Assembly (NCBI RefSeq): GCF_030372105.1
Contig: NZ_JAUDBQ010000021.1
Coordinates: 1-49,719 of the forward strand
Direction: 5' to 3'
Source: Cellulomonas cellasea
Lineage (GTDB): Bacteria > Actinomycetota > Actinomycetes > Actinomycetales > Cellulomonadaceae
DNA length: 49,719 nucleotides
The notes beneath the pieces were generated by a model. That model made no database searches. It saw only the letters and a list, made by a program, of their open reading frames with translations, and was not told the DNA's origin. Made by a program: the position numbers and the translations under genes. Position 1 is the stretch's first letter, and every line of letters starts with the position of its first letter. This document shows, piece after piece, positions 38,205 to 48,331 of this stretch.

Positions 38205-38280
38205 AGGGATTCTCCTTGACTGGGATGCCTCCGGGTCGGCAAGCGCATGTGCGCCCCCGTGAACCGCAGACCGAGGGGTC

Positions 38281-38309
38281 ATTCTGCCAGAACTGGGCCG
38301 AGGTCAGAA
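38281..38309 (-). promoter_or_regulatory. Promoter of rpmE
   Basis: Minus strand TTCTGA (38304-38309), 17 bases, CAGAAT (38281-38286). Start near 38274, leader about 70 bases. No Zur-like palindrome is evident around it. Confidence 0.45.
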
Positions 38310-38350
38310 ATCTTCCCCCCTGCCTGCGCGAGCGCTGGCCGCCAGACGCG

Positions 38351-38384
38351 GCAGCACCCGGGGGCCGAGGCTCCCGGGTGCTGC
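38351..38384 (-). terminator. Terminator of rho
   Basis: GCAGCACCCGGG (38351-38362) pairs perfectly with CCCGGGTGCTGC (38373-38384) around a 10-base loop, about 13 bases past the rho stop codon. Confidence 0.8.
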
Positions 38385-38396
38385 TCACGGTTCAGC

Positions 38397-40460
38397 TCAC
38401 GTGTCGTTCGGGCCGCCCATGCCGGGCGTCGTCTTCTGCACCTGAAGCAGGAACTCGACGTTCGACTTGGTCTCGCGCAGCTTGCCGAGCAGCAGCTCGA
38501 TGGCCTGCTGCTGGTCGAGGGCGCCCATGACGCGGCGGAGCTTCCAGACGATCTTGAGCTCGTCCGGCGACATGAGGATCTCCTCGCGGCGCGTGCCCGA
38601 GGCGTTGACGTCCACCGCCGGGAAGATGCGCTTGTCCGCGAGCGAGCGGGTGAGCCGGAGCTCCATGTTCCCGGTGCCCTTGAACTCCTCGAAGATGACC
38701 TCGTCCATCTTGGACCCGGTCTCCACGAGCGCCGAGGCGAGGATCGTGAGCGACCCGCCGTGCTCGATGTTGCGCGCGGCGCCGAAGAACCGCTTGGGCG
38801 GGTACAGCGCCGAGGCGTCGACACCACCCGAGAGGATGCGCCCCGAGGCGGGGGCCGCGAGGTTGTAGGCCCGCGACAGGCGGGTCAGCGAGTCGAGCAG
38901 CACGACGACGTCCTGGCCCAGCTCGACCAGGCGCTTGGCGCGCTCGATCGCGAGCTCGGCGACGATCGTGTGGTCGGACGCGGGGCGGTCGAACGTCGAG
39001 GCGATGACCTCGCCCTTGACCGTCCGCTCCATGTCGGTGACCTCTTCAGGCCGCTCGTCCACGAGCACCACCATGAGGTGGACCTCAGGGTTGTTGGTCG
39101 TGATGGCGTTGGCGATCTGCTGCATGATGATCGTCTTGCCGGCCTTCGGCGGCGAGACGATGAGGCCACGCTGGCCCTTGCCGATCGGCGCGACGATGTC
39201 GATGACGCGCGGGGTGACCTGGCTCGGGTCGTGCTCGAGGCGCAGGCGCTCCTGCGGGTACAGCGGCGTGAGCTTGGAGAAGTCGGGGCGCTGGCGCGCC
39301 TCCTCGGGCGACATGCCGTTGACGGTGTCCAGGCGGACCAGCGCGTTGAACTTCGAGCGCGCGCTGTTGCCCTGCGGCTGCGGGTCGCCCTCACGCGGCT
39401 GGCGGACGGCGCCGGTGATCGCGTCACCGCGGCGCAGGCCGGCCTTCTTCACCTGGCCGAGCGACACGTACACGTCGTTGGCGCCCGGCAGGTAGCCGCT
39501 GGTGCGCACGAACGCGTAGCTGTCGAGGATGTCGAGGATGCCCGCGACGGGAAGCAGCACGTCGTCCGCGCTGACCTCGACCTCTTCGTAGCCGGCGAGG
39601 TCGCCGCCGGGGCCACGGCCGCCACGCGTGCGGCCCTTGTTGCGGTCGCGGTCGCGGTAACGGTCACGCGAGCGGCGACGGCGGCCGCCGCGCTCGTCGT
39701 CGTCGTGCGGGCCGTGGTCGCGCTGGGCGCCGTTCGGGTTCTGGGCGTCGCGCGGCTGGCCGTCACGCTGCTGGCCGTCACGCTGGCCCTCGCGCTGGCC
39801 GTCACGCTGCTGGCCGTCACGCTGCTGGCCGTCGCGCTGCTGCCGCTGGCCGCCGTCACGGTGCTGCCCGGCCTGCTCGGCGCGCTCGGCGCCGCGCTGG
39901 CGGCCGCCATCGGACTGCTCGATGGGCTCGTGGTGCGGCGCGGCGTCCACGGACACCTCCGCGGCCTCGACGCGCGGGGCGCCGGCGCCGCGGCCCGAGC
40001 GGCGGGAGCGACGCTCGCCGGTCACGGAGCCCACCGCGTCTGCGGCGCGGGCGGCGCGATCGTCCCGCGTCTCGCCGGCGGCGATGCGCTGGTCCAGGGT
40101 GCGCTCGACAGCCTGCAGCTCGGCGGCGATGTCCGGGCGGCGGGCGGGGGCGTCGGCGGAGTCGACGGCCCGCGGGGCCCGCACGCTCTCGACGTCGATA
40201 CGCACCTCGGGCACGGCCGGGGCGGACTCGGCGGGCTCGGCGCGACGCGGCGCGGACTTCGGCGCGGACTTCGGCGCGGAGCCGGCGCGCTTGGCCTTGA
40301 TGGCCTCGACGAGATCGCTCTTGCGCATCTTCGACGTGCCGGTGACCCCGAGCTCGGAGGCGAGGGCCTGGAGCTGGGGCAGGCGCAGTGCGGAGATCGC
40401 GCCCGTGGTGCTGGGTCCGTCGGAGTTCTTGCTCACGGCGGCCTCGATGGTGTCAGTCAC
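38397..40460 (-). CDS. rho: Transcription termination factor Rho
   Basis: A 687-residue RNA-dependent ATPase that ends transcripts. The N-terminal SAP-like helical part (about 15-50, LRLPQLQALASELGV) is followed by a disordered insert of about 230 residues rich in Arg, Gln, Asp and Gly, as found in high-GC actinobacterial Rho. The RNA-binding cold-shock-like domain starts near GILDILDSYAFVRTSGYLPG. The ATPase core has the P-loop PPKAGKT (about 437-443) and VVLLDSLTRLSRAYN. GTG 40460 gives the family-like start. It is monocistronic, between a long leader and its terminator. Confidence 0.95.
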   Translation of the reverse strand: MTDTIEAAVSKNSDGPSTTGAISALRLPQLQALASELGVTGTSKMRKSDLVEAIKAKRAGSAPKSAPKSAPRRAEPAESAPAVPEVRIDVESVRAPRAVDSADAPARRPDIAAELQAVERTLDQRIAAGETRDDRAARAADAVGSVTGERRSRRSGRGAGAPRVEAAEVSVDAAPHHEPIEQSDGGRQRGAERAEQAGQHRDGGQRQQRDGQQRDGQQRDGQREGQRDGQQRDGQPRDAQNPNGAQRDHGPHDDDERGGRRRRSRDRYRDRDRNKGRTRGGRGPGGDLAGYEEVEVSADDVLLPVAGILDILDSYAFVRTSGYLPGANDVYVSLGQVKKAGLRRGDAITGAVRQPREGDPQPQGNSARSKFNALVRLDTVNGMSPEEARQRPDFSKLTPLYPQERLRLEHDPSQVTPRVIDIVAPIGKGQRGLIVSPPKAGKTIIMQQIANAITTNNPEVHLMVVLVDERPEEVTDMERTVKGEVIASTFDRPASDHTIVAELAIERAKRLVELGQDVVVLLDSLTRLSRAYNLAAPASGRILSGGVDASALYPPKRFFGAARNIEHGGSLTILASALVETGSKMDEVIFEEFKGTGNMELRLTRSLADKRIFPAVDVNASGTRREEILMSPDELKIVWKLRRVMGALDQQQAIELLLGKLRETKSNVEFLLQVQKTTPGMGGPNDT
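39762..39850. repeat. Degenerate 15-18 bp repeats inside rho
   Basis: CTGGCCGTCACGCTG and close variants recur about six times. On the minus strand they encode QRDGQ repeats in the basic insert of Rho. Probably a slippage-prone segment. Confidence 0.75.
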
Positions 40461-40717
40461 GAAGGACCCTTCCCCCTCGTCGGTGGCGGCGCCCCTGGCG
40501 CGGCCTACGCCCGGCCGTTGCGGCCGGATCAGTGTGGAGATGCAGCACGTGCGTACGACGACGTCTGAGCACGTGGGCTGGATCGTTCCCGGGCTCGTCA
40601 ACTCTCAACAGAGTTGTGCGGCTGAACGCGCGTGGCATGGCCATGACGTGAAGGCACGAGGCCGGGGAACACGATCATCGTAACACCGCGCCGAAGTCCG
40701 AAGACAGGACCACGACT
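40461..40717 (-). promoter_or_regulatory. rho promoter and long structured leader
   Basis: A minus-strand -10 box TACGAT (40677-40682) with a weak -35 gives a start near 40670 and a leader of about 210 bases. The leader contains a perfect hairpin CAACTCT-4-AGAGTTG (40599-40616). Long rho leaders are a known place for autoregulation by Rho itself; that is inferred here. No other gene is visible in this gap. Confidence 0.45.
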
Positions 40718-40737
40718 GTTCACCCGAAGGGCTGAAC
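40718..40737 (-). terminator. Terminator of the hom-thrC-thrB operon
   Basis: GTTCACCC pairs with GGG-c-TGAAC around a GAA loop, 12 bases past the thrB stop codon. It separates the threonine genes from the rho promoter. Confidence 0.65.
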
Positions 40738-40748
40738 GAGCCCGTCGC

Positions 40749-41687
40749 TCAGGCGCCCGACCAGGTCCGCGCGCCGTCAGAATCGACCCCCGGTCGGAGC
40801 ATCCGCCATGCGCCCGCGCGCGTGGAGATCGCCCCGGCGAGCGCCTCGTCGGCGTCCGTGCCCTCCCCCGATCGGCGGGTCAGCGCCAACACCGTCGGCC
40901 CCGCCCCGGACACCACAGCCGCGACCCCGCTGGAGCGCAGCTCGTCGACCAGCGCGAGCGACTCGGGCATGACCTCACGGCGGTGCTCCTGGTGCAGGCG
41001 GTCCTCCGTGGCCGGCAGCAGCAGGTCGGGGCGGCGGCTCAGCGCCTCCACGAGCAGCGCCGCGCGACCGGCCTGGAACGCCGCGTCCCGGTGCGGCACC
41101 GCCGCGGGCAGGACGCTGCGCGCGTGCTGGGTGGACAGCCGCGCGTCGGGCACCAGGACCACGGGGACGATGTCGGGGTGCACCGGGAACGGCGCGGCAT
41201 GGGCCTGGCGGGCGCCGTCGGCGCCCTCGATCCAGGCGATCGTCGCGTCGCCCAGCAGCGCGGGGGCCGCGTTGTCCGGGTGGCCCTCGAGCCGGGTGGC
41301 CAGGGCCAGCACGGTGTCGTCGTCCAGCGCCGCGGGGTCGGCCAGCAGGGCGCGCGCGAGCAGCAGCCCGCCCACGGCGGCCGCCGCCGAGGAGCCGAGG
41401 CCCCGGCCGTGCGGGATGCGGTTCACGCAGGTCAGCGCCAGCCCGGGCTGCTCGGCGCCCACGTGGTCCAGAGCCAGGCGCAGCGCGCGCAGCACCAGGT
41501 GGCTCTCGCCATCGGGCACCTCGCCGGCGCCCTCCCCGGTGACTTGCACCCGCACGCCCGCGGGCTGCACCCGCACCTCGAGGTCGTCGTGCAGCGCAAG
41601 CGCCAGCCCGAGCGAGTCGAAGCCGGGGCCGAGGTTCGCGCTGGTCGCCGGGACGCGCGCCCGCGCCCGGTCGTGGCCGAGGATCAC
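40749..41687 (-). CDS. thrB: Homoserine kinase
   Basis: A 312-residue GHMP-family kinase that phosphorylates homoserine for threonine synthesis. Motif 1 is VPATSANLGPGFDSLG (12-27), the ATP-binding motif PHGRGLGSSAAAA spans 92-104 and motif 3 is VSGAGPTVLAL near the C-terminus. GTG 41687 is the only reasonable start; it lies 8 bases after the thrC stop and has no strong ribosome site, so coupling to thrC is likely. Confidence 0.94.
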   Translation of the reverse strand: MILGHDRARARVPATSANLGPGFDSLGLALALHDDLEVRVQPAGVRVQVTGEGAGEVPDGESHLVLRALRLALDHVGAEQPGLALTCVNRIPHGRGLGSSAAAAVGGLLLARALLADPAALDDDTVLALATRLEGHPDNAAPALLGDATIAWIEGADGARQAHAAPFPVHPDIVPVVLVPDARLSTQHARSVLPAAVPHRDAAFQAGRAALLVEALSRRPDLLLPATEDRLHQEHRREVMPESLALVDELRSSGVAAVVSGAGPTVLALTRRSGEGTDADEALAGAISTRAGAWRMLRPGVDSDGARTWSGA

Positions 41688-41695
41688 GGGGCTGC

Positions 41696-42787
41696 TCAGC
41701 CGAGCTCGAGCGCGTCGGCGATCGACATGACGTCGGCCGACACCCGCTGCGGAGTCACGTCGGAGCCGTCGGCGTTGCGCAGCGCCCACTGCGGGTCCTT
41801 GAGGCCGTGCCCGGTCACCGTCACCACGATGCGCGCGCCAGCGGGAACACGGCCCTGCTCCGCGAGCATGAGGATGCCGGCCACCCCCGACGCCGAGGCG
41901 GGCTCGACGAAGACGCCGACCTCGCTCGACAGGATGCGGTGCGCCGCGAGGATCTGCTCGTCGGTGACGGCCTCGATGAGCCCGCCCGAGGCGTCCCGCG
42001 CCTGCTCGGCCTGCTCCCACGAGGCCGGGTTGCCGATCCGGATGGCCGTCGCGATGGTCTCGGGATGCGTGATGGGGTGGCCCGCGACGATCGGCGCGGA
42101 GCCCGCCGCCTGGAAGCCCCACATCGCCGGGGTGCGCGTGGCGACGGCGGGCAGGTCGCTGCCGGCGTCCAGGCCCGCGTACTCGCGGAAGCCCTTCCAG
42201 TACGCGGTGATGTTGCCCGCGTTGCCCACCGGCAGCGCGTGGATGTCCGGGGCGTCGCCCAGCGCGTCGACGATCTCGAAGGCGCCGGTCTTCTGGCCCT
42301 CGATGCGGTCGGGGTTGACGGAGTTCACGAGCTCCACCGGGTACACCTCGGCGAGCTTGCGCGCGGCCACCAGGCAGTCGTCGAAGTTGCCGTCGACCTG
42401 CAGCAGCTTGGCGCCGTGCGCGATGGCCTGGCTGAGCTTGCCCATCGCGATCTTGCCGTCCGGCACGAGCACCACGCAGAGCATGCCCGCAGCCGTGGCG
42501 TACGCGGCGGCCGAGGCGGACGTGTTGCCCGTCGAGGCGCACACCACGGCCTTGGCGCCGCGGCCCGCGGCCGACGAGATCGCCGTGGTCATCCCGCGGT
42601 CCTTGAAGGAGCCCGTGGGGTTCATGCCCTCGACCTTGACGAACACCTCGGCGCCCGTGCGCTCGGAGAGGGCCGGCGCGGCCACGAGCGGCGTGCCGCC
42701 CTCCCCGAGGGTCACCACCCGCTCCTTGAGGTGGGCGGGCAGGCGGTCGGCGTACTCGGCGATGATCCCTCGCCACTGGTGTGCCAT
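41696..42787 (-). CDS. thrC: Threonine synthase
   Basis: A 363-residue PLP enzyme of fold type II converting O-phosphohomoserine to threonine. The PLP lysine is Lys62 in GSFKDRGM, the phosphate-binding loop is [11 protein letters not shown] and the C-terminus has VTGHGLKDP. This is the short actinobacterial form without the long N-terminal extension of E. coli ThrC. ATG follows AAGGAG, 5 bases after the hom stop. Confidence 0.95.
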   Translation of the reverse strand: MAHQWRGIIAEYADRLPAHLKERVVTLGEGGTPLVAAPALSERTGAEVFVKVEGMNPTGSFKDRGMTTAISSAAGRGAKAVVCASTGNTSASAAAYATAAGMLCVVLVPDGKIAMGKLSQAIAHGAKLLQVDGNFDDCLVAARKLAEVYPVELVNSVNPDRIEGQKTGAFEIVDALGDAPDIHALPVGNAGNITAYWKGFREYAGLDAGSDLPAVATRTPAMWGFQAAGSAPIVAGHPITHPETIATAIRIGNPASWEQAEQARDASGGLIEAVTDEQILAAHRILSSEVGVFVEPASASGVAGILMLAEQGRVPAGARIVVTVTGHGLKDPQWALRNADGSDVTPQRVSADVMSIADALELG

Positions 42788-42792
42788 CGGGC

Positions 42793-44148
42793 TCAGGCTC
42801 CTTCGACTCGCAGCACGGAGATGACCCGACGCACCGCGTCGAGGTCGGCGACCGCCGCCACTGTGGCGGACAGCGCCTCCTCCGACGCCTGGTGCGTCGT
42901 GAGGATCAGGCGGGCGAACCCGACTCCGTCGGGGCCCAGCGGGGCCGGCGCCTGCCGCATCGCCTCGATCGAGACGCCATGGGTGGCGAAGACCGCCGCG
43001 ACCGTGGCCAGCACGCCCGGCCGGTCGTCCACGTCGATGCGGACCTGGTACCGGGTGCGCGCCGCCGAGGCGGGCAGCACCGGCAGCGCCGCGTACGACG
43101 ACTCCACGGGGCCCTTGCCCCCGAGCACCCGGTGGCGGGCCACCGAGACCACGTCGCCGAGCACCGCCGAAGCGGTGGGCGCCCCACCGGCGCCGCGGCC
43201 GTAGAACATGAGCTCGCCGGCGGCCTCCGCCTCGACGAACACCGCGTTGTAGGCGCCGCGCACCCCGGCCAGCGGGTGGGTCAGGGGCACCAGCGCGGGG
43301 TGCACCCGCACCTGCACGCCCTGGTCGCTGCGCTCGGCGATGGCCAGCAGCTTGATCGCGTAGCCCGTCCGCTCGGCCCAGACCACGTCGTCGGCCGTGA
43401 TCCCGCTGATGCCCTCGCGGTCGACGTCGTCGATCGAGACGCGGGTGTGGAAGGCCAGCGAGGCGAGGATCGCGGCCTTGGCCGCGGCGTCGTACCCCTC
43501 GACGTCGGCCGTCGGGTCCGCCTCCGCGTAGCCCAGCGCCTGCGCCTCCTTGACGGCGGCGTCCAGGTCGAGGCCCTCGGTGGACATCTTGTCCAGCACG
43601 TAGTTGGTGGTGCCGTTGACGATGCCGAGCACGCGCTGCACCCGGTCCCCCACGAGCGACTCGCGGACGGGGCGGACGATCGGGATGGCGCCTGCGACGG
43701 CGGCCTCGAAGTACAGGTCCACGCCGGCGGCGTCGGCGGCCGCGTACAGCGTGGGGCCGTCCTGGGCGAGCAGCGCCTTGTTCGCGGTGACCACCGCGGC
43801 GCCGTGCTCGATGGCGCGCAGCAGCAGCGTGCGGGCGGGCTCGATGCCGCCCATCACCTCCACGACCACGTCGGCGCGCTCGACGAGGCCCTCGGCGTCT
43901 TCCGTGAGCAGCGCGCGGTCCACCACGGGGTCGCGCTCGATGGACGTGTCGCGCACCGCGATGCCCACCAGCTCGAGCGAGGCGCCCACGCGGGCCGCGA
44001 GGTCGCTCGCCTGCGTCGTGAGGAGCCGTACGACCTCGGTGCCGACGACTCCGCAGCCGAGGACGGCGACGCGCAGCGTTCGGCCCGTCTCGGTGGACGT
44101 CGACGTCGACGCGGCGGAATCGGGTCGGGGCTGCTCGGGCACTGCCAC
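42793..44148 (-). CDS. hom: Homoserine dehydrogenase
   Basis: A 451-residue NAD(P)-dependent enzyme at the branch from aspartate semialdehyde to Thr, Met and Ile. The Rossmann motif is [14 protein letters not shown] (near 30). The catalytic domain includes [19 protein letters not shown] and GILNGTTN-like [11 protein letters not shown]. The C-terminal ACT domain (about 370-451, [19 protein letters not shown]) suggests feedback control by threonine. GTG 44148 has AAGGAGG ten bases upstream. It begins the hom-thrC-thrB operon. Confidence 0.95.
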   Translation of the reverse strand: MAVPEQPRPDSAASTSTSTETGRTLRVAVLGCGVVGTEVVRLLTTQASDLAARVGASLELVGIAVRDTSIERDPVVDRALLTEDAEGLVERADVVVEVMGGIEPARTLLLRAIEHGAAVVTANKALLAQDGPTLYAAADAAGVDLYFEAAVAGAIPIVRPVRESLVGDRVQRVLGIVNGTTNYVLDKMSTEGLDLDAAVKEAQALGYAEADPTADVEGYDAAAKAAILASLAFHTRVSIDDVDREGISGITADDVVWAERTGYAIKLLAIAERSDQGVQVRVHPALVPLTHPLAGVRGAYNAVFVEAEAAGELMFYGRGAGGAPTASAVLGDVVSVARHRVLGGKGPVESSYAALPVLPASAARTRYQVRIDVDDRPGVLATVAAVFATHGVSIEAMRQAPAPLGPDGVGFARLILTTHQASEEALSATVAAVADLDAVRRVISVLRVEGA

Positions 44149-44240
44149 GGTTGGGCGCCTCCTTCGGGGGCCGGTCCAGGACCGGAGGGTCAGAAGCGAG
44201 CGAGTTCGTCGCTCGGCGACCTCAGGGTAGTGCGCCGCCA
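44149..44240 (-). promoter_or_regulatory. hom promoter and hairpin leader
   Basis: A -10 box TACCCT (44224-44229) gives a start near 44217. The leader of about 70 bases can form CGAGCG/CGCTCG (44199-44217) and CCGGTC/GACCGG (44171-44185). No T-box, riboswitch or Thr/Ile-rich leader peptide is recognisable. Confidence 0.35.
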
Positions 44241-44270
44241 CCAGCACCCGGATGCGGGTCCGGGTGCTGG
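44241..44270 (-). terminator. Terminator of argS-lysA
   Basis: CCAGCACCCGG pairs perfectly with CCGGGTGCTGG around an 8-base loop; flanking GCCGCC/GGCGGC can extend it. It lies about 38 bases past the lysA stop and before the hom promoter. Confidence 0.8.
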
Positions 44271-44307
44271 GCGCGGCGGCCCGTGGAGCACGTCAGCCCC
44301 GCTCGAG

Positions 44308-45702
44308 TCAGCCCAGGTCGAGCGCGAGCAGGTCGTCCTCGGTCTCGCGCCGCACGATCACCCGTGCCGCGCCGTCGCGCACCGCCACCACGGGCGGGCG
44401 CGGCACGTGGTTGTAGTTCGAGGCCATCGACCGCCCGTAGGCGCCCGTGGCGGGCACGGCCAGGAGGTCGCCGGCGCGCACGTCGGCCGGCAGGCGCACC
44501 TCGTGCACCACGATGTCGCCGCTCTCGCAGTGCTTGCCGACCACGCGCGCGAGCACCGGGGCCTCGTCGCCCACACGCGAGGCGAGCTCGGCGTGGTACT
44601 GCGCGCCGTACAGCGCGGGCCGCAGGTTGTCGCTCATCCCGCCGTCCACCGACACGTAGCGCCGGGTGAACGGCTCGGGCCCGTCGCCCACCGTCACGTC
44701 CTTGACGGTGCCGACCGTGTACAGCGTGAGCGTGCTGGGGCCGACGACCGCGCGGCCCGGCTCGATCGAGATCCGCGGCAGCGGCGTGCCGTGCTCGACG
44801 CAGGCCCCCTGGACGGCCGAGGCGACGTCCTTCGCGAGCCGCGCGGGGTCCAGCGGCACGTCCTGCGGAAGGTAGGCGATGCCGAAGCCGCCGCCCAGGT
44901 CCACCTCGGGCGCCAGGACGCCGGTCTGCGCGGCGAGCTCCGCGCGCAGGCCCATGACCTTGTGCGCGGCGACCTCGAACCCGGACGGGTCCAGGATCTG
45001 CGAGCCGATGTGCGAGTGGATGCCCAGCAGGCGCAGCTCGGGGTGGTCGAGCACCAGGCGCAGCGCGGTGAGCGCGGGGCTCGGGGCGCCGTCGTGGGCC
45101 GCGGCCATCGACAGGCCGAACTTCTGGTCCTCATGCGCCGTGGAGATGTACTCGTGGCCGCCCGCGTGCACGCCGGTGGTCACCCGCACCATCACGGGCG
45201 CCGGCTCGCCGCCCCGGGCGCGCACGGCCGCGGCGACCCGCTCCACCTCGCCGAGGGAGTCGATGATGATCCGCCCGACCCCTGCCTCCAGGGCGCGGTC
45301 GATCTCCGCGTCGGACTTGTTGTTGCCGTGCAGCCCGATGTCCGCGCCGGGGATCCCGGCGCGCAGGGCCACCGCGAGCTCGCCGCCGGTGGCGGTGTCG
45401 ACCCGCAGGCCCTCCTCATGCGCCCACCGTGCGACCGCCACGGACAGGAACGCCTTGCCGGCGTAGTAGACGTCGACGCCTGTGCCGATCGAGGCGAACG
45501 CGTGCTCGAAGGCCTCGCGGTAGGCGCGGGCCCGGTGGCGGAAGTCGGCCTCGTCGAGCACGTAGGCGGGCGTGCCGTGCTCCGCGGCCAGGGCGCGCAG
45601 GTCCAGGCCCGCCACGCTGAGCGCGCCGTCGGGGGTGCGCGCGGCGCCGCTGGACCAGGGCTGCCCCAGGGCGGTCCCGGCCGCGGCGGCGGGCGTGGTC
45701 AC
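44308..45702 (-). CDS. lysA: Diaminopimelate decarboxylase
   Basis: A 464-residue PLP enzyme of fold type III that makes L-lysine from meso-diaminopimelate. The PLP lysine is Lys83 in [35 protein letters not shown] and the Cys in KHCESGD complete the active site. GTG 45702 overlaps the argS stop (GTGA), so lysine synthesis is translationally coupled to arginyl-tRNA synthetase, an arrangement known from corynebacteria and mycobacteria. Confidence 0.95.
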   Translation of the reverse strand: MTTPAAAAGTALGQPWSSGAARTPDGALSVAGLDLRALAAEHGTPAYVLDEADFRHRARAYREAFEHAFASIGTGVDVYYAGKAFLSVAVARWAHEEGLRVDTATGGELAVALRAGIPGADIGLHGNNKSDAEIDRALEAGVGRIIIDSLGEVERVAAAVRARGGEPAPVMVRVTTGVHAGGHEYISTAHEDQKFGLSMAAAHDGAPSPALTALRLVLDHPELRLLGIHSHIGSQILDPSGFEVAAHKVMGLRAELAAQTGVLAPEVDLGGGFGIAYLPQDVPLDPARLAKDVASAVQGACVEHGTPLPRISIEPGRAVVGPSTLTLYTVGTVKDVTVGDGPEPFTRRYVSVDGGMSDNLRPALYGAQYHAELASRVGDEAPVLARVVGKHCESGDIVVHEVRLPADVRAGDLLAVPATGAYGRSMASNYNHVPRPPVVAVRDGAARVIVRRETEDDLLALDLG

Positions 45703-47378
45703 ATCCGCTCCGGGGCGCTCACACCCAGCAGGTCCAGGCCGTTGGCGAGCACCTGGCGCGTCGCGTCGTTGAGCCACAGGCGCGTGCGGTGCACGTCCGT
45801 GACCTCCTCGTCGCCGAAGGGCGTGACGCGGCGCTGGTCGTACCACTTGTGGTAGCTGCCCGCGAGCTCCTCGAGGTAGCGGGCCACGCGGTGCGGCTCA
45901 CGCAGCTCGGCGGCCTGGGCGATGATGCGCGGGAACTCCGCGAGCGAGCCGAGCAGCACCGTCTCGGACGGGTGGTCGAGCAGCGCGGCGTCGAAGCCGT
46001 CCTCGCGCCGCACCCCGGAGTCGGCGGCGTTGCGCGCCACGTTGACGGTGCGGGCGTGCGCGTACTGCACGTAGTAGACGGGGTTGTCGTTCGTGGCGCT
46101 GACCAGCAGGTCCAGGTCGATGTCCAGGCTGGAGTTGGCGGCCGAGCGGGCCAGGGAGTAGCGGGCGGCGTCGACGCCGACCGCGTCCACCAGGTCGTCG
46201 ATGGTGACGATGGTGCCCGCGCGCTTGGACATGCGCACCGGCTCGCCGTTGCGCATCAGGTTGACCATCTGGCCGATGAGGATCTCCAGGTTGACCCACG
46301 GGGTGTCCCCGAAGGCCGCGACCATCGCCATCATGCGGCCGATGTACCCGTGGTGGTCCGCGCCGAGCATGATGATGGCCCGGTCGAAGCCGCGCTCGCG
46401 CTTGTCCAGGTAGTACGCGAGGTCGCCGGAGATGTAGGCGCCCTCGCCGTCTGACTTGATGATGACGCGGTCCTTGTCGTCACCGAAGTCCGTGGTCCGC
46501 AGCCACAGCGCGCCGTCGGCCTCGAAGATGTGGCCGAGCTCGCGCAGCCGCTCGACGGCGCGGTCCACGGCGCCGGACTCGTGCAGCGAGTCCTCGTGGA
46601 AGTACACGTCGAAGTCGACGCGGAAGTCGTGCAGCTTGGCCTTGATCTCGCCGAACATGAGCTCGACGCCGCGGCTGCGGAAGACCTCCTGCGCCTCGGG
46701 TTCGGGCAGCGTGCGCGGGTCCGGGTCGCCGGCGGCGATCGCCTGCGCGATGACGGCGTCGGCGATGTCGCCGATGTACTGCCCGCCGTAGCCGTCCTCG
46801 GGTGCGGGCCGGCCGAGCGCGCGGGCAAGCAGCGACTGCGCGAACCTGTCGATCTGCGAGCCGTGGTCGTTGAAGTAGTACTCGCGGGTCACGTCCGCGC
46901 CCGCGGCCTGCAGCACCCGGGCCAGGCTGTCGCCCACGGCCGCCCAGCGCACCCCGCCGATGTGGATGGGGCCCGTCGGGTTCGCGGAGACGAACTCGAG
47001 GTTGATCTTCTCGCCCGCGAGCGCCTCGGAGCGCCCGTAGGCCGGTCCGGCGTCGACGATGCCGCGCGCGAGCTCGCCAGCGGCAGCGGTGTCGAGGGTG
47101 ATGTTGAGGAAGCCGGGGCCCGCGACGTCGACCTTCGCGACGCCAGGCGCGGCCTTGAGGCGCGTGGCCAGCTCCTCCGCGAACGCGCGCGGGCTCGTGC
47201 CGGCCTTCTTGCCGAGCTGCATCGCGACGTTCGTCGCCCAGTCGCCGTGCTCGCGCTGCCGGGGTCGCTCCACGTGGACGGTGGTGGGGATGTCGGCGGG
47301 GTCGAGGGCGAAGGCGCCGTCGGCGACCGCCGCCACGAGGGCGTCACGGAGGGCAGCAGAGAGCTCAGCAGGGGTCAC
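45699..47378 (-). CDS. argS: Arginyl-tRNA synthetase
   Basis: A 559-residue class I synthetase. The N-terminal tRNA-binding domain has [12 protein letters not shown] (42-53), the HIGH motif reads HIGG (139-142), the KMSKS-type loop is VRMSKRAG and the C-terminal anticodon-binding domain ends [13 protein letters not shown] 47378 matches the family start. There is no ribosome site, but a -10 box TACCCT ends exactly 6 bases before it, so a leaderless transcript is likely. The frame remains open far upstream through the regulator and tRNA region, which is only a shadow. Confidence 0.95.
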   Translation of the reverse strand: MTPAELSAALRDALVAAVADGAFALDPADIPTTVHVERPRQREHGDWATNVAMQLGKKAGTSPRAFAEELATRLKAAPGVAKVDVAGPGFLNITLDTAAAGELARGIVDAGPAYGRSEALAGEKINLEFVSANPTGPIHIGGVRWAAVGDSLARVLQAAGADVTREYYFNDHGSQIDRFAQSLLARALGRPAPEDGYGGQYIGDIADAVIAQAIAAGDPDPRTLPEPEAQEVFRSRGVELMFGEIKAKLHDFRVDFDVYFHEDSLHESGAVDRAVERLRELGHIFEADGALWLRTTDFGDDKDRVIIKSDGEGAYISGDLAYYLDKRERGFDRAIIMLGADHHGYIGRMMAMVAAFGDTPWVNLEILIGQMVNLMRNGEPVRMSKRAGTIVTIDDLVDAVGVDAARYSLARSAANSSLDIDLDLLVSATNDNPVYYVQYAHARTVNVARNAADSGVRREDGFDAALLDHPSETVLLGSLAEFPRIIAQAAELREPHRVARYLEELAGSYHKWYDQRRVTPFGDEEVTDVHRTRLWLNDATRQVLANGLDLLGVSAPERM

Positions 47379-47384
47379 GACACC

Positions 47385-47390
47385 AGGGTA
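47385..47390 (-). promoter_or_regulatory. Leaderless -10 box of argS
   Basis: TACCCT on the minus strand, then 6 bases, then the GTG start codon: the expected geometry for transcription starting at the first base of the start codon. Confidence 0.45.
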
Positions 47391-47526
47391 GCGAGGCCTG
47401 CCTGGTGCCCCGCACGGATATCCGCCGCACGCGATGCCGTCTTTGCCGTCATGTGTCCCCCGCCTCACGTGGCCGGACCTGCGCAGACATGGGACGTTGG
47501 TCTGGCGGCCGACGGTGTCGGCGGTG

Positions 47527-47554
47527 TTGACTGCTCCGACCACGTGCCGACAAT
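47527..47554 (+). promoter_or_regulatory. Promoter of the FadR-type regulator
   Basis: TTGACT (47527-47532), 16 bases, GACAAT (47549-47554). Start near 47561, leader about 49 bases. The 231-base gap to argS holds nothing else that I can support. Confidence 0.55.
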
Positions 47555-47609
47555 GACGTCCGCACAGCGGTCGCCCCGGCCTGGGCGACGATGAGGGAGG
47601 ACTCCACAC

Positions 47610-48263
47610 ATGCGGCGACGCACTGGACTGATCGACACCGCCGTCGATGGGATCCGCGAGCGCATCACCTCGGGACGGTGGCCCGTCGGCACCCGCATCC
47701 CGCCTGAGCCGGCGCTCGCCGAGCTGCTGGGCGTGGGGCGCAACACGGTGCGCGAGGCGGTGCAGTCGCTCGTGCACGCGGGGCTCCTGGCCCGCCGCCA
47801 GGGCTCCGGCACGTACGTGCTGTCCACGTCCGAGCTGGCCGTCACCATGGGCCGCCAGATCGCCGACGCGCACCAGCGCGATGTGGTGGAGGTCCGGCGC
47901 AGCCTGGAGGTGGAGGCCGCCCGGCTCGCCGCCCGCCGCCGCACCACGGCCGACGTCGCCGCCCTCGAGCAGCTCCGCGACCAGCGGGCCACCGCCTACT
48001 CGCTGGGCGACCTGGACGCGATGGTGGCCTCCGACCTGGCCCTGCACCTCGCGATCGCGCGCGCCGCGCACAACCCGGTGCTGCTCTCGCTCTACGAGAG
48101 CCTGCTCGACGCGATCACCGAGAACATCCGCTTCAACTTCGAGCGCCCCGTCGACGACGACCCCGGCCACGACGACCTCGTCGCGGCCATCACCGACGGC
48201 GACGACGTCGCGGCGATGACCGAGGTCGACACCTACCTCTCGCGTCTGATCGACGTGTCCTGA
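47610..48263 (+). CDS. GntR-family (FadR subfamily) regulator
   Basis: A 217-residue one-component regulator. The winged helix (about 5-70) contains [20 protein letters not shown] and [11 protein letters not shown]. The all-helical FCD effector domain (about 80-215) has the metal-site histidines in [18 protein letters not shown] regulators respond to small carboxylates, amino acids or fatty acyl compounds; the ligand cannot be read off. ATG follows GAGGGAGG. It stands alone, divergent from argS and followed by a tRNA gene, so no neighbour hints at its target; a divergent transporter is absent. Confidence 0.92.
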   Translation: MRRRTGLIDTAVDGIRERITSGRWPVGTRIPPEPALAELLGVGRNTVREAVQSLVHAGLLARRQGSGTYVLSTSELAVTMGRQIADAHQRDVVEVRRSLEVEAARLAARRRTTADVAALEQLRDQRATAYSLGDLDAMVASDLALHLAIARAAHNPVLLSLYESLLDAITENIRFNFERPVDDDPGHDDLVAAITDGDDVAAMTEVDTYLSRLIDVS

Positions 48264-48298
48264 GCACATCGGTTGGCGGCCGAGGCCCTGGTTGCTGG

Positions 48299-48304
48299 TA
48301 GTCT
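48299..48304 (+). promoter_or_regulatory. -10 box for tRNA-Arg
   Basis: TAGTCT, 28 bases before the mature tRNA 5' end. No good -35 at 16-18 bases; TTGGCG lies 20 bases upstream. Confidence 0.35.
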
Positions 48305-48331
48305 CGGGACCTGCGCCAGCAACATGCGCAC

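Noticed and set aside
39762-39850. Repeat cluster resembling a short CRISPR-like array
   Set aside because: It is coding sequence of rho with contiguous in-frame repeats and no spacers; no cas genes are present.
41688-42776. Open frame extending thrB upstream across thrC
   Set aside because: The translation is Arg/Gly/Ala-rich shadow sequence of thrC in another frame; the kinase begins at 41687.
44149-44307. Search for T-box or lysine/threonine riboswitch upstream of hom, lysA and argS
   Set aside because: No T-box sequence, lysine-riboswitch core or amino-acid-rich leader peptide could be recognised.
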